DNA of 29,037 bases from NCBI GenBank assembly GCA_910579485.1, contig CAJTVO010000032.1, positions 1 to 29,037 on the forward strand. The letters are read 5' to 3'. This document shows positions 7,653-14,907 of the stretch, in pieces. The notes beneath the pieces were generated by a model. It was not told where the DNA came from. It worked only from the letters and a program-made list of their open reading frames with translations, and searched no databases. Position numbers and translations under genes: made by a program. This DNA is from an uncultured Oscillospiraceae bacterium. Lineage in GTDB: Bacteria; Bacillota; Clostridia; Oscillospirales; Oscillospiraceae. The first letter of the stretch is position 1. The number at the start of each line of letters is the position of its first letter.

Positions 7653-8462
7653 CTATTCCTTTCGCTCCAGCTCCCCGTGGGACGCCTCCACCAGCGCGGC
7701 CAGGTCGAAGGCCGTTTCCTCCCCCGGACCCCTCCGCAGCCAGCCCAGATACTCGATGTTTCCCTCCGGCCCCCGGACGGGGGAATAGCTCAGGTCCAGC
7801 ACGGTGAAGCCGCTCTCCTTGGCGTGGTCCAGGAAACGCTCCAGCACCTCCCGGTGGACGGCGGGGTCCCGGACCACGCCCTTTTTGCCCACCTTCTCAC
7901 GCCCCGCCTCGAACTGGGGCTTTATCAGGCAGACTGCCTCGCCGCCGTCCCGCAGCACACCGGCGATGGCGGGGAGGATCAGCTTCAGGGAAATGAAGCT
8001 CACGTCCACACTGGAGAAATCCGGCTCCTCGGGGATGATCTCATGGCTCAGATACCGGGCGTTGGTCCGCTCCAGGCAGACCACCCGGCCGTCGCTGCGC
8101 AGGCTCCACGCCAGCTGGCCGTAGCCCACGTCCACCGCGTAGACCCTCGCCGCGCCGTTCTGGAGCATGCAGTCCGTAAAGCCGCCGGTGGACGCGCCCA
8201 CGTCCATACAAATTTTACCCGTTAATTCGATGGGCCAGACCGCCATGGCCTTCTCCAGCTTCAAGCCGCCCCGGCTGACGTACCGCAGGGTATTCCCACG
8301 GACCTCGACGTCCGCCTCCGGGTCCACGGCGGCGCCGGGCTTGTCCACCCGCTGGCCGTTCACATAGACCAGCCCGCTCATGATGGTGGCCTGGGCCTTC
8401 TGGCGGCTCTCCTGGAGGCCCTTCTCCGTCAGGAGGACGTCCAGGCGGACCTTCTTGCTCAT
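7653..8462 (-). CDS. tlyA: TlyA-family rRNA 2'-O-methyltransferase
   Basis: TlyA proteins methylate cytidine 2'-hydroxyls in 16S and 23S rRNA, and several also act as haemolysin-like proteins. The 269-residue product has an N-terminal S4 RNA-binding domain (RLDVLLTEKGLQESRQKA, residues 6-60) and an FtsJ-type methyltransferase domain with the SAM motif DVGASTGGFTDCML. The true start is the ATG at 8462. The reading frame continues upstream but with shadow-like sequence. The start overlaps the CAT-like stop by ATGA, giving coupling. Normally it follows dxs; here a run of accessory genes separates them. Confidence 0.94.
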   Translation of the reverse strand: MSKKVRLDVLLTEKGLQESRQKAQATIMSGLVYVNGQRVDKPGAAVDPEADVEVRGNTLRYVSRGGLKLEKAMAVWPIELTGKICMDVGASTGGFTDCMLQNGAARVYAVDVGYGQLAWSLRSDGRVVCLERTNARYLSHEIIPEEPDFSSVDVSFISLKLILPAIAGVLRDGGEAVCLIKPQFEAGREKVGKKGVVRDPAVHREVLERFLDHAKESGFTVLDLSYSPVRGPEGNIEYLGWLRRGPGEETAFDLAALVEASHGELERKE

Positions 8463-9112
8463 GCTTCTCCCTCCGGTCCGGCGGTCGCAGCCGCCAGTTC
8501 CCGCTCCATCCCGTGGTAAAAGGCCGCGATGTGCCGCCCGTCCACCAGGGCGTGGTTGCACAGCAGTGTCACGGGCATGAGGACCCGTTCCCCCTGGGAG
8601 AAGTACTTTCCAAAGGTGATCCTCGGGTTGCTGTCCGCCGGGCTGGGGACTGGCTGGACCAGCGAAGTATAGCTCAGCCAGGGCAGGGAGGATACGAAAA
8701 ATTTATCCAGGGACTCGTCCGGGTCCTCCTCGATGCTGGCCTTCTCCTTCGCCGCCTCCTGGGCTTTCCTGCCCGCCGCCGCGTAGGCGGCAAGATCGGG
8801 CTCGTTCTCCAGCGTGCAGTAGCAAAAGGTCTCGTCCTCCAGCGCCACGGTATGGGAGACCCGGCACTGGTCAAATTCAACGATCCGGCCCTCCTTGATC
8901 CGCTGGCGCAGCTCCGGGACGCCGTTGGCGGCCCGTGCGGCGCAGTAACAGACCGCGAGGAAAAAGGGCAGCTTCTCCTCCTTGATCCGTTTCAGCGCGT
9001 CCGTGATGTCCACGTTGGCGGTGGTCCCCACATAGGGGTACGCCAGACCGCTGAAATATTCAAAATGCGCCCTTCGCGGGAAGTTGTCCATATCAAGCCA
9101 TCGAAATGCCAT
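8459..9112 (-). CDS. Chloramphenicol acetyltransferase-like protein
   Basis: The 217-residue length is typical of CAT trimers. The catalytic HxxxD signature is visible as NHALVDGRH near the C-terminus, where classical CATs have HHAVCDGFH; the catalytic His and structural Asp are kept and only the preceding His is changed to Asn. The N-terminus (MAFRWLDMDNFPRRAHFEYF) also fits the family. The ATG at 9112 is preceded by a strong AAAGGAGGT. Whether it acetylates chloramphenicol cannot be told; many gut clostridial relatives have unknown substrates. Confidence 0.85.
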   Translation of the reverse strand: MAFRWLDMDNFPRRAHFEYFSGLAYPYVGTTANVDITDALKRIKEEKLPFFLAVCYCAARAANGVPELRQRIKEGRIVEFDQCRVSHTVALEDETFCYCTLENEPDLAAYAAAGRKAQEAAKEKASIEEDPDESLDKFFVSSLPWLSYTSLVQPVPSPADSNPRITFGKYFSQGERVLMPVTLLCNHALVDGRHIAAFYHGMERELAAATAGPEGEA

Positions 9113-9126
9113 TTGAGATACCTCCT

Positions 9127-9351
9127 TTATGCGTTTCTCTCTGCCAGCCATCGCGCCAGGGGTGGCTGGGCGGTCTCCTCCGCTTCCTCGCCCAGCTCCA
9201 TGGAGCCTCCGGCGTAGTCCCAGCAGCCGTTGTCGCTGCGCCGCTGCAGCAATACGCACCCCGCCGCGTCCACCACGATCACTCCGGCGCCGGTCTGGAG
9301 CAGAGGACGGCGGCCTGCCGCTTTCCGCAGGTCCAGGATGTAGTCCGCCAT
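9127..9351 (-). pseudogene. Truncated NUDIX hydrolase
   Basis: The 74-residue frame begins like a NUDIX enzyme (LQTGAGVIVVDAAGCVLLQR, then WDYAGGSMELGEE) but ends 14 residues after the first half of the Nudix box. Its last residues (AQPPLARWLAERNA) do not continue the box: the expected Arg-Glu-x-x-Glu-Glu-x-Gly half is missing. An intact relative would be about twice as long. A deletion or frameshift has likely removed catalysis. The ATG lies 1 bp after the stop of the nucleoside phosphorylase, with GGGAGG upstream. Confidence 0.7.
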
Positions 9352-9352
9352 G

Positions 9353-10129
9353 TCAGTCCTCCCTTTCCGCGATCCTCGCCGCCAGCTCCAGGGCCAGCAG
9401 CGCGGCCTTGTCCTTGCCCGTGATGTTGGCATCCTGGCTGAGGCTCCACGCCTCCCATTCCCCGCCGTCCAGGTTGTCCGAGGCATGGAAAAAGTGAAAC
9501 GCTTCCTTCCCCCGGAACCGGGCCAGCGCGGCCACCGCCGAACACTCCATATCCACGCACACGCACCCCGCCGCCTTCCGGCGCTCCATCTTTTCCGCCG
9601 TCTCCCTGTAAAAGGCGTCCGTGGTCCAGACCTTGCCCAGGGTGTATGTGCATTGATGGTGATCCAAAATCTCTATAAATTCTTCCCGATATTTCGGGTT
9701 TACCTCGATCTCGTCCGAGGGCGGCGCGTAGTGGAAGCTGGCCCCCTCGTCCCGCAGGGCAACGGTGGGGATGATGATGCCGCAGTCGCCGATGGACCGG
9801 TCCAGCACCCCGCAGGTGCCGAACAGCACCAGCTTCTCCACCCCGGCGGCAAACAGCTCCTCCAGGACCCCCATACATCCCGCCGCGCCCACGTAGGCCT
9901 CGAACAGGGCGATCTCCACGCCCTTATACTCCGTCCGGTAGACCGGAGCATCCCAATTGGCTTTCTTCAGCCGCATGATCTCCACTCCGCCCAATCGCTC
10001 CACCATCCGGTCGAAGGTCCTCAGCTCAAAGCAGGACACCGCCACCCTGGGACAGTCCTGTACCGGCTTAATATTGCCCCACGGGTTGATGACCGCCGAT
10101 GGGTTGGGGTCAAATTCGTGCAATAACAT
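9353..10129 (-). CDS. Nucleoside phosphorylase (uridine phosphorylase-like)
   Basis: This 258-residue PNP/UDP-superfamily protein would cleave a nucleoside with phosphate to free base and ribose-1-phosphate. Supporting features are the phosphate-binding-type LVLFGTCGVLD segment, the GDCGIIIPTVALRDEG block and the ribose-binding VDMECSAVAALARFRG near the C-terminus. The base specificity is not certain; the closest style is uridine phosphorylase. The ATG at 10129 is used because GGAGAGAA lies directly upstream. The longer frame begins 6 codons earlier inside that ribosome site. Confidence 0.85.
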   Translation of the reverse strand: MLLHEFDPNPSAVINPWGNIKPVQDCPRVAVSCFELRTFDRMVERLGGVEIMRLKKANWDAPVYRTEYKGVEIALFEAYVGAAGCMGVLEELFAAGVEKLVLFGTCGVLDRSIGDCGIIIPTVALRDEGASFHYAPPSDEIEVNPKYREEFIEILDHHQCTYTLGKVWTTDAFYRETAEKMERRKAAGCVCVDMECSAVAALARFRGKEAFHFFHASDNLDGGEWEAWSLSQDANITGKDKAALLALELAARIAERED

Positions 10130-10139
10130 TTCTCTCTCC

Positions 10140-10670
10140 TTACACATCCCGATAAAACAGGATATCCGCCTTGCCCTCCTGCTTGGTTCCCTTATAGACC
10201 TCCGTATCCAGTCCGCCGATGCGGAACCCGGCCTTCAAATAGAACCGGCAGGCCCCCAGATTGTTGTCCTGGCCCTGGGTGTAGATGCCGCGATACCCGC
10301 GCTCCTTACATACCTCCCCGGCCTTTTCCATCAGCGCGCGTCCTACGCCCTGCCCCCGGCAGGCCCCGGAAACTTTCAGATCATAGAGGTACATGTACTT
10401 AAAAAACGCCTCCTGGAGGATCGCCAGGCCGACGCACTTCTCTCCGTCGTATGCTCCCAGGAACACGCTGTTTTCCTTCATTGCTTCATAGTCGTAGTCC
10501 TCATCGGGAAAGCACATTTCGGATATATTTTCCTCATCAAAAAGGATCTCTTTATATCCCCATCTGCCGTCCGCGTAGGACGGCTCCATCCTGCCAAACA
10601 GGCCAAACGGCTCGTTGGGAAGGTTAATATCCGCCTTGCGGGCCTCATTGATCATTCTGACTTCGATCAT
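10140..10670 (-). CDS. GNAT acetyltransferase, SatA (streptothricin)-like
   Basis: The 176-residue protein carries the GNAT acetyl-CoA loop (CRGQGVGRALMEKAG) and a C-terminal block (TQGQDNNLGACRFYLKAGF, then RIGGLDTEVY) very like streptothricin N-acetyltransferases of the Sat4/SatA type. Those enzymes acetylate the beta-lysine moiety of streptothricin. This is a likeness in recognisable motifs, so resistance is an inference. The start at 10670 has AAGGAGAAGAC upstream. It follows DUF402 by 19 bp and its stop almost abuts the phosphorylase start. Confidence 0.78.
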   Translation of the reverse strand: MIEVRMINEARKADINLPNEPFGLFGRMEPSYADGRWGYKEILFDEENISEMCFPDEDYDYEAMKENSVFLGAYDGEKCVGLAILQEAFFKYMYLYDLKVSGACRGQGVGRALMEKAGEVCKERGYRGIYTQGQDNNLGACRFYLKAGFRIGGLDTEVYKGTKQEGKADILFYRDV

Positions 10671-10689
10671 GTCTTCTCCTTGTTATTTC

Positions 10690-11238
10690 TCACTGGGAAG
10701 CCAATTGTTCCCACAGCTCCCGATAGACCCGGGCGCACAGCTCCGTCACGGCTTCCCGGTTTTCCTCCAGATAGGCGTAGAGACGCTCACAGGCCGCGCT
10801 GGCGTTATTCCACTCCTCCTGGGTGATGGTCCCCTCCGCCAGGGCTTCGTCCAGTTCGTCCTGATCCATCACGAACAGCTCGCCGCGGCTGTTGACCACG
10901 ATATCCAGATACATATCCACAAACGTCGGATTTTCCGGATCATCGAACCGGTTGCCTGCGGTAATGTCAAAATAGATCTGGATCAGCCTCCCCCGGTCAT
11001 CGTACATGGCGGTCAGCCAGAAGGGCAGCCCCTCCAGCGCGATCTGCACCCAGGCGTAGTCCGTATCCACGATCAGTACGTCCTCGCCCCCATCGTGGAC
11101 GGTCAGCGGCCCGGTGACCTCCCGGATAACCAACAGGCTCTCCTTCCCCCGCCGTCCGCATATCTGACAGTCCCGGCTGACGTACTCCCGCCGGAGGATG
11201 CGGTGCCAGTCGCTGCGGCGCATATCTTTTTTGACCAT
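10690..11238 (-). CDS. DUF402 domain protein (nucleotide phosphohydrolase-like)
   Basis: The 182-residue protein matches the DUF402/FomD-like fold. A central block reads WVQIALEGLPFWLTAMYD, followed by DITAGNRFDD and the acidic FVDMYLDIVVNSRGELFVMD with DQDELDEALAEG. Family members are divalent-metal nucleoside or nucleotide phosphohydrolases, and the acidic residues fit that. The ATG at 11238 is preceded by GGAGG at 8 bp. The preceding gene's stop and this start are arranged TGAAATG, so the two are closely linked. Confidence 0.78.
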   Translation of the reverse strand: MVKKDMRRSDWHRILRREYVSRDCQICGRRGKESLLVIREVTGPLTVHDGGEDVLIVDTDYAWVQIALEGLPFWLTAMYDDRGRLIQIYFDITAGNRFDDPENPTFVDMYLDIVVNSRGELFVMDQDELDEALAEGTITQEEWNNASAACERLYAYLEENREAVTELCARVYRELWEQLASQ

Positions 11239-11239
11239 T

Positions 11240-11920
11240 TCATCGACCTCCGTTCCAGCTTCCCAGACAATAGGGACACACGTCCCGGCAGGCATGGCAG
11301 GCAATCCGCCACACCCGCTTCTCAGAATCGTCCCCAAAGGCGTGGTCCCAGCACGCCTGCTGGACCAGCTCCTCTCCGCCTAAAGCGTGGACTGGACAGA
11401 CCTCCACGCATTTTCCGCAATTGTCGCAGACCGGCTCTCTCACCGGGTCCGCCTCCAGCTCCTCTCCACACAGCACGCACCCCAGCCAGACCATGCTCCC
11501 CAGCTCCGGGGTGATAAGCAGGGAGTGCCGCCCGATGGTCCCCAGCCCCGCCGCCTGAGCGGCGTGCTTCTGGGAGACGATGGACCGCCAGCGGCCGGTC
11601 CGCTCGTCCCACTGGCTCTCGTTGGCAGGGACGGGGACGCACTGCACGCCCCGTTTCTCCAGCTCAATGCACAGGTCCAGCGCGATGGCGTCCATTTTCG
11701 CCGTGATGGAGTTGCGGACCCGGGTATACACAACGTCATTCCCGCAGGCGGCGCCCGCCGCGGGAAACCGGCAGGCGAAGGAGATCACCGACCGGCATTC
11801 CGGCCACACGTCCCGGGGGTGATAGCCCTCCGGCGCGTCTGAAAAACGGCCAAGGCCGGCGATCCCGCACAGCTCCGCGCCCAGCTTATACGCGATCTCC
11901 TTTACTTCCCGGCTGGTCAT
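11240..11920 (-). CDS. 4Fe-4S double-cluster protein, epoxyqueuosine reductase (QueG)-like
   Basis: The 226-residue protein has the QueG-type N-terminal layout and a C-terminal ferredoxin-like segment. The clear cysteine motif is CDNCGKCVEVCPVHAL, and a second set is CHACRDVCPYCLG at the very end. It is shorter than bona fide QueG (about 370 residues) and lacks the C-terminal repeat region, so it may be a stand-alone redox protein and not a queuosine enzyme. The ATG at 11920 follows GGGAGGGAAG. It starts 14 bp after the GNAT stop. Confidence 0.75.
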   Translation of the reverse strand: MTSREVKEIAYKLGAELCGIAGLGRFSDAPEGYHPRDVWPECRSVISFACRFPAAGAACGNDVVYTRVRNSITAKMDAIALDLCIELEKRGVQCVPVPANESQWDERTGRWRSIVSQKHAAQAAGLGTIGRHSLLITPELGSMVWLGCVLCGEELEADPVREPVCDNCGKCVEVCPVHALGGEELVQQACWDHAFGDDSEKRVWRIACHACRDVCPYCLGSWNGGR

Positions 11921-11934
11921 TGGCTTCCCTCCCG

Positions 11935-12459
11935 TTACCGCAGTTTTTTGGACAAATAGAGCACCAGATCGTCGCCGTTGCGGCAGTCTCCATGGGGCGG
12001 GCACACCTGGTCCCGGTACCACACGCCGCTGCCGTCGGGCACATAGCCTCGCTTGATATACATCCGCTGGGCGCTGCCGTACCCGCTGTGCAGGCCGACT
12101 CCCAGCGTGGCCACCGGCGAAGTCTCCGCCGCGATCTTCTCCGCAGCGTCCATCAGTCTTCCGCCGATCCCGTGCATACGGAACTTCTCCAGCACTCCAA
12201 AATCTACCAGCTCCGGCCAGCCCTTTCCGGTAAAGGGACCGTGCTCCGGCTGGAAATAAACGCTGAGATACCCCGCCGTCTGCCCGTAATATTCTGCCGC
12301 CAGGGCGACGCACCGCCCCGCCGCCTGGTCCCGCAGGCGCATCCGGTGCTTCTCCAGCGTATCGCCCCAGCCCTGGGCAAGCTCGCCGGCGGCCAGGGCC
12401 TCCGCGTCCGCCTCCGTCATGGCGCGGACTGTCAAACCGTCGTCCGAATAGTAGATCAT
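11935..12459 (-). CDS. GNAT-family N-acetyltransferase
   Basis: This 174-residue protein has GNAT features: an N-terminal strand-helix (LTVRAMTEADAEALAAGEL), an acetyl-CoA-site stretch (VLEKFRMHGIGGRLMDAAEK) and a C-terminal strand pair (LGVGLHSGYGSAQRMYIKRG). The substrate is unknown. It overlaps the dxs stop by ATGA and is thus coupled to an isoprenoid gene, although nothing in the sequence suggests a role in that pathway. Confidence 0.8.
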   Translation of the reverse strand: MIYYSDDGLTVRAMTEADAEALAAGELAQGWGDTLEKHRMRLRDQAAGRCVALAAEYYGQTAGYLSVYFQPEHGPFTGKGWPELVDFGVLEKFRMHGIGGRLMDAAEKIAAETSPVATLGVGLHSGYGSAQRMYIKRGYVPDGSGVWYRDQVCPPHGDCRNGDDLVLYLSKKLR

Positions 12460-14294
12460 AGCATCTCCTGTACCGCCTCCGCCACGCTCCCGGCGTCCAG
12501 GCCCAGCAGCTTCCGCAGCTGCGCCACCGTGCCCTGGGGAGCGAAGGCGTTTTTCAAATTCTTCAGGACCATCTTCCGGGGCGCGGCCCCCGCCTGTACC
12601 AGCGCCGAGGCCAGCTGCTGCCCGATAGAACCGTTCTCGTTGCAGTCCTCCAGCACCAGCAGGCGTCCCGTGCGCCGGACCGACTCCGCTACCGGCTCCA
12701 CGTCCAGGGGCGCGATGCGGTGGAGCTTTACCACCTCAGCGCCGACGCCCTGTTCCGCCAGCAGATCCGCCGCCGTCAGAAGTTCGTCCGTCATCGTTCC
12801 ATAGGATACCAAGGTCACGTCCGCCCCCTGCCGGAGGAGACGGGCGCTCTCCCCCGTCCATTCGGGGTACCGCCGCCCTTCGCCGCCCCGGGGATACCGG
12901 ACCGCCACGGGGCCGTCCGCCCCGACGGCCCAGCGCAGCATCTCCTTCAGCTCGGAGAAGCAGGCCGGGCACAGCACCGTCATGCCGGGGATCTGGGTGA
13001 GATACCCCACGTCCTGACAGCCGTGATGGGTAGGCCCGTCAGAGCCCACCAGCCCCGCCCGGTCCACCGCCAGCACCACGTGGAGCCCCTGGAGGGCCAC
13101 GTCATGGAGCAGCATGTCGAATCCCCGCTGCAGGAAGCTGGAATAGACGGCGAACACCGGGACCATCCCCTGCTTCGCCAGTCCCGCAGACATGGCCACA
13201 GCGTGGCCCTCGGCGATGCCCACGTCAAAAAACCGCTTGGGCCACGCGGAGGCGAACTCCTGCAGGCCCGTGCCCTCCGCCATGGCGGCGGTGACGGCGC
13301 ACAGCCGGCGGTCCTTCCCCGCCATCTCCACAAGCTCGTGACCCAGGACGTAGGAAAAATCGATGCTCCGCCCCAGGTCCGGCCCGACAGCGGGGTCAAA
13401 GGGGGCTACGCCGTGGCTCCGCTCCGGCTGGACCTCGGCGGGCTTGTAGCCCTTTCCCTTCACCGTGCGCACGTGGAGCAGCACCGGGCAGGCCATCTCC
13501 CTGGCCCAGGCCAGGGTGGTACACAGCTGCTCCACATTGTGCCCGTCCACCGGCCCCAGGTAGGTGAAGCCCATGTCCTCGAACATGGAGCAGGGGTAGA
13601 TGGCCCGCTTTACGCCGCTCTTGATGCGGTGGTTCAGCCGGTAGAGCCGTCCTCCGCCGGGGAGGTGCTCCAGCACCGCCCGGTAGCTCTTCTTGAACCG
13701 GTAGTACCCCGGGCGCAGCCGCAGGCGGCTGAGGTGGGTGGCCACGCCCCCCACGTTGGGGTCGATGGACATGCCGTTGTCGTTGAGGATCACCACCATG
13801 GGCTCCCCGGAGGCCCCGGCGTCGTTGAGCCCCTCGTAGGCCAGGCCGCCGGTGAGGGCCCCGTCCCCGATGAGGGCCGCCACGCCGTAGTCCTCCCCCC
13901 GCAGCGTCCTGGCCCGGGCCATGCCCAGGGCCACGGACACGGAGTTGGAGGCGTGTCCGGCCACGAAGGCGTCGTGGCCGCTCTCCTCCGGCTTGGGGAA
14001 GCCGGACAGGCCCCCCAGCTGCCGGAGGGTATCGAATTGCTCCCGCCGCCCGGTGAGCATCTTATGGACGTAGCACTGGTGGCCCACGTCGAACACCAGA
14101 CGGTCCCGGGCCGTGTCATAGACCCGGTGGAGGGCCACCGTCAGCTCCACGGCCCCCAGGTTGGAGGCCAGATGCCCCCCCGTGCGGGCCACGCTCTCCA
14201 CCAGGGACCGGCGCAGCTCCCCGCACAGTACTTTCAGCTCCTCCCCGCTCAGCGCCTTTACGTCCGCCGGGGTGGAAATATGCTCCAGGATCAA
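12456..14294 (-). CDS. dxs: 1-deoxy-D-xylulose-5-phosphate synthase
   Basis: DXS condenses pyruvate and glyceraldehyde-3-phosphate with thiamine diphosphate, the first step of the MEP isoprenoid pathway. The 612-residue protein has TGGHLASNLGAVELTVALH, the ThDP site IGDGALTGGLAYEGLNDAG with ILNDNGMSI, then YLGPVDGHN. The transketolase-pyrimidine region contains LVGSDGPTHHG and the C-terminal part RYPRGGE. The start is a TTG at 14294 (residues MILEHISTPADVKALSGEEL), supported by AGAGGTG 9 bp upstream. No ATG exists in the conserved N-terminus. Confidence 0.96.
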   Translation of the reverse strand: MILEHISTPADVKALSGEELKVLCGELRRSLVESVARTGGHLASNLGAVELTVALHRVYDTARDRLVFDVGHQCYVHKMLTGRREQFDTLRQLGGLSGFPKPEESGHDAFVAGHASNSVSVALGMARARTLRGEDYGVAALIGDGALTGGLAYEGLNDAGASGEPMVVILNDNGMSIDPNVGGVATHLSRLRLRPGYYRFKKSYRAVLEHLPGGGRLYRLNHRIKSGVKRAIYPCSMFEDMGFTYLGPVDGHNVEQLCTTLAWAREMACPVLLHVRTVKGKGYKPAEVQPERSHGVAPFDPAVGPDLGRSIDFSYVLGHELVEMAGKDRRLCAVTAAMAEGTGLQEFASAWPKRFFDVGIAEGHAVAMSAGLAKQGMVPVFAVYSSFLQRGFDMLLHDVALQGLHVVLAVDRAGLVGSDGPTHHGCQDVGYLTQIPGMTVLCPACFSELKEMLRWAVGADGPVAVRYPRGGEGRRYPEWTGESARLLRQGADVTLVSYGTMTDELLTAADLLAEQGVGAEVVKLHRIAPLDVEPVAESVRRTGRLLVLEDCNENGSIGQQLASALVQAGAAPRKMVLKNLKNAFAPQGTVAQLRKLLGLDAGSVAEAVQEML

Positions 14295-14301
14295 AAACGT
14301 T

Positions 14302-14880
14302 TCACCTCTTCTTACGGCTGAACAGATGTAGGAACCGCCCCACCAGCTGGAGCACCGCCGTGCTCTTGGCGATGGCGAAGCTCTTGCCCAGGGCCTTGCC
14401 CCCGATGGTCAGGCCGGAGGTCAGGGCCGTCACGGCCAGGGAGATCACGATGCCCGGCGCCCCGAGGGCGGACTGGATCCGCACCACGATCACCGCGCCG
14501 GTGGAACCGGAGATGATGCCGCAGATGTCGCCCACCACGTCGTTGCAGAAGCTGGACACCTTGTCGGCCTTCCGGATGAGATTCAGGGCCTCCCGGGCCC
14601 CGGGGGTCTTGCGGGCCGCCATGGAGTGGAAGGGCTTTTCGTCCGCCGCCGTCACCGACACGCCGATGATGTCGAAGACGATGCCCAGCAGGATGAACGA
14701 CAGCAGCACCACGAAGGCCACCGCCAATCCCGCTCCGTCCAGCGCCTGGTCGGAGGCCAGGCTCAACGCCGCCGACAGGACCACGGCGATGAAAAATACC
14801 TGCACCGCCCAGCGGCCCGTCGATCTCTCCTGCTTTCCCTTTTTCTTCTGCTGCTTCTGTTTTTTACTGTCTGCGTCCAA
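14302..14880 (-). CDS. OapA-like (DUF21/CorB-type) membrane protein, OLE-associated
   Basis: The 192-residue protein has a lysine- and glutamine-rich start (residues 1-22) and then membrane segments: about 25-45, 50-75, a central segment near GDICGIISGSTGAVIVVRIQ, and VISLAVTALTSGLTIGGK. It resembles the transmembrane (DUF21) part of CorB/CNNM magnesium proteins. In genomes with OLE RNA, a DUF21-related protein (OapA) binds the RNA at membranes, and its gene commonly sits beside dxs and OLE. Here it lies immediately upstream of dxs, with the OLE-like RNA one gene further up. The TTG start at 14880 follows GAGGAG. Confidence in OapA rests mainly on context. Confidence 0.7.
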   Translation of the reverse strand: MDADSKKQKQQKKKGKQERSTGRWAVQVFFIAVVLSAALSLASDQALDGAGLAVAFVVLLSFILLGIVFDIIGVSVTAADEKPFHSMAARKTPGAREALNLIRKADKVSSFCNDVVGDICGIISGSTGAVIVVRIQSALGAPGIVISLAVTALTSGLTIGGKALGKSFAIAKSTAVLQLVGRFLHLFSRKKR

Positions 14881-14907
14881 GAAAATTTCTCCTCACTTTC
14901 GATGATA

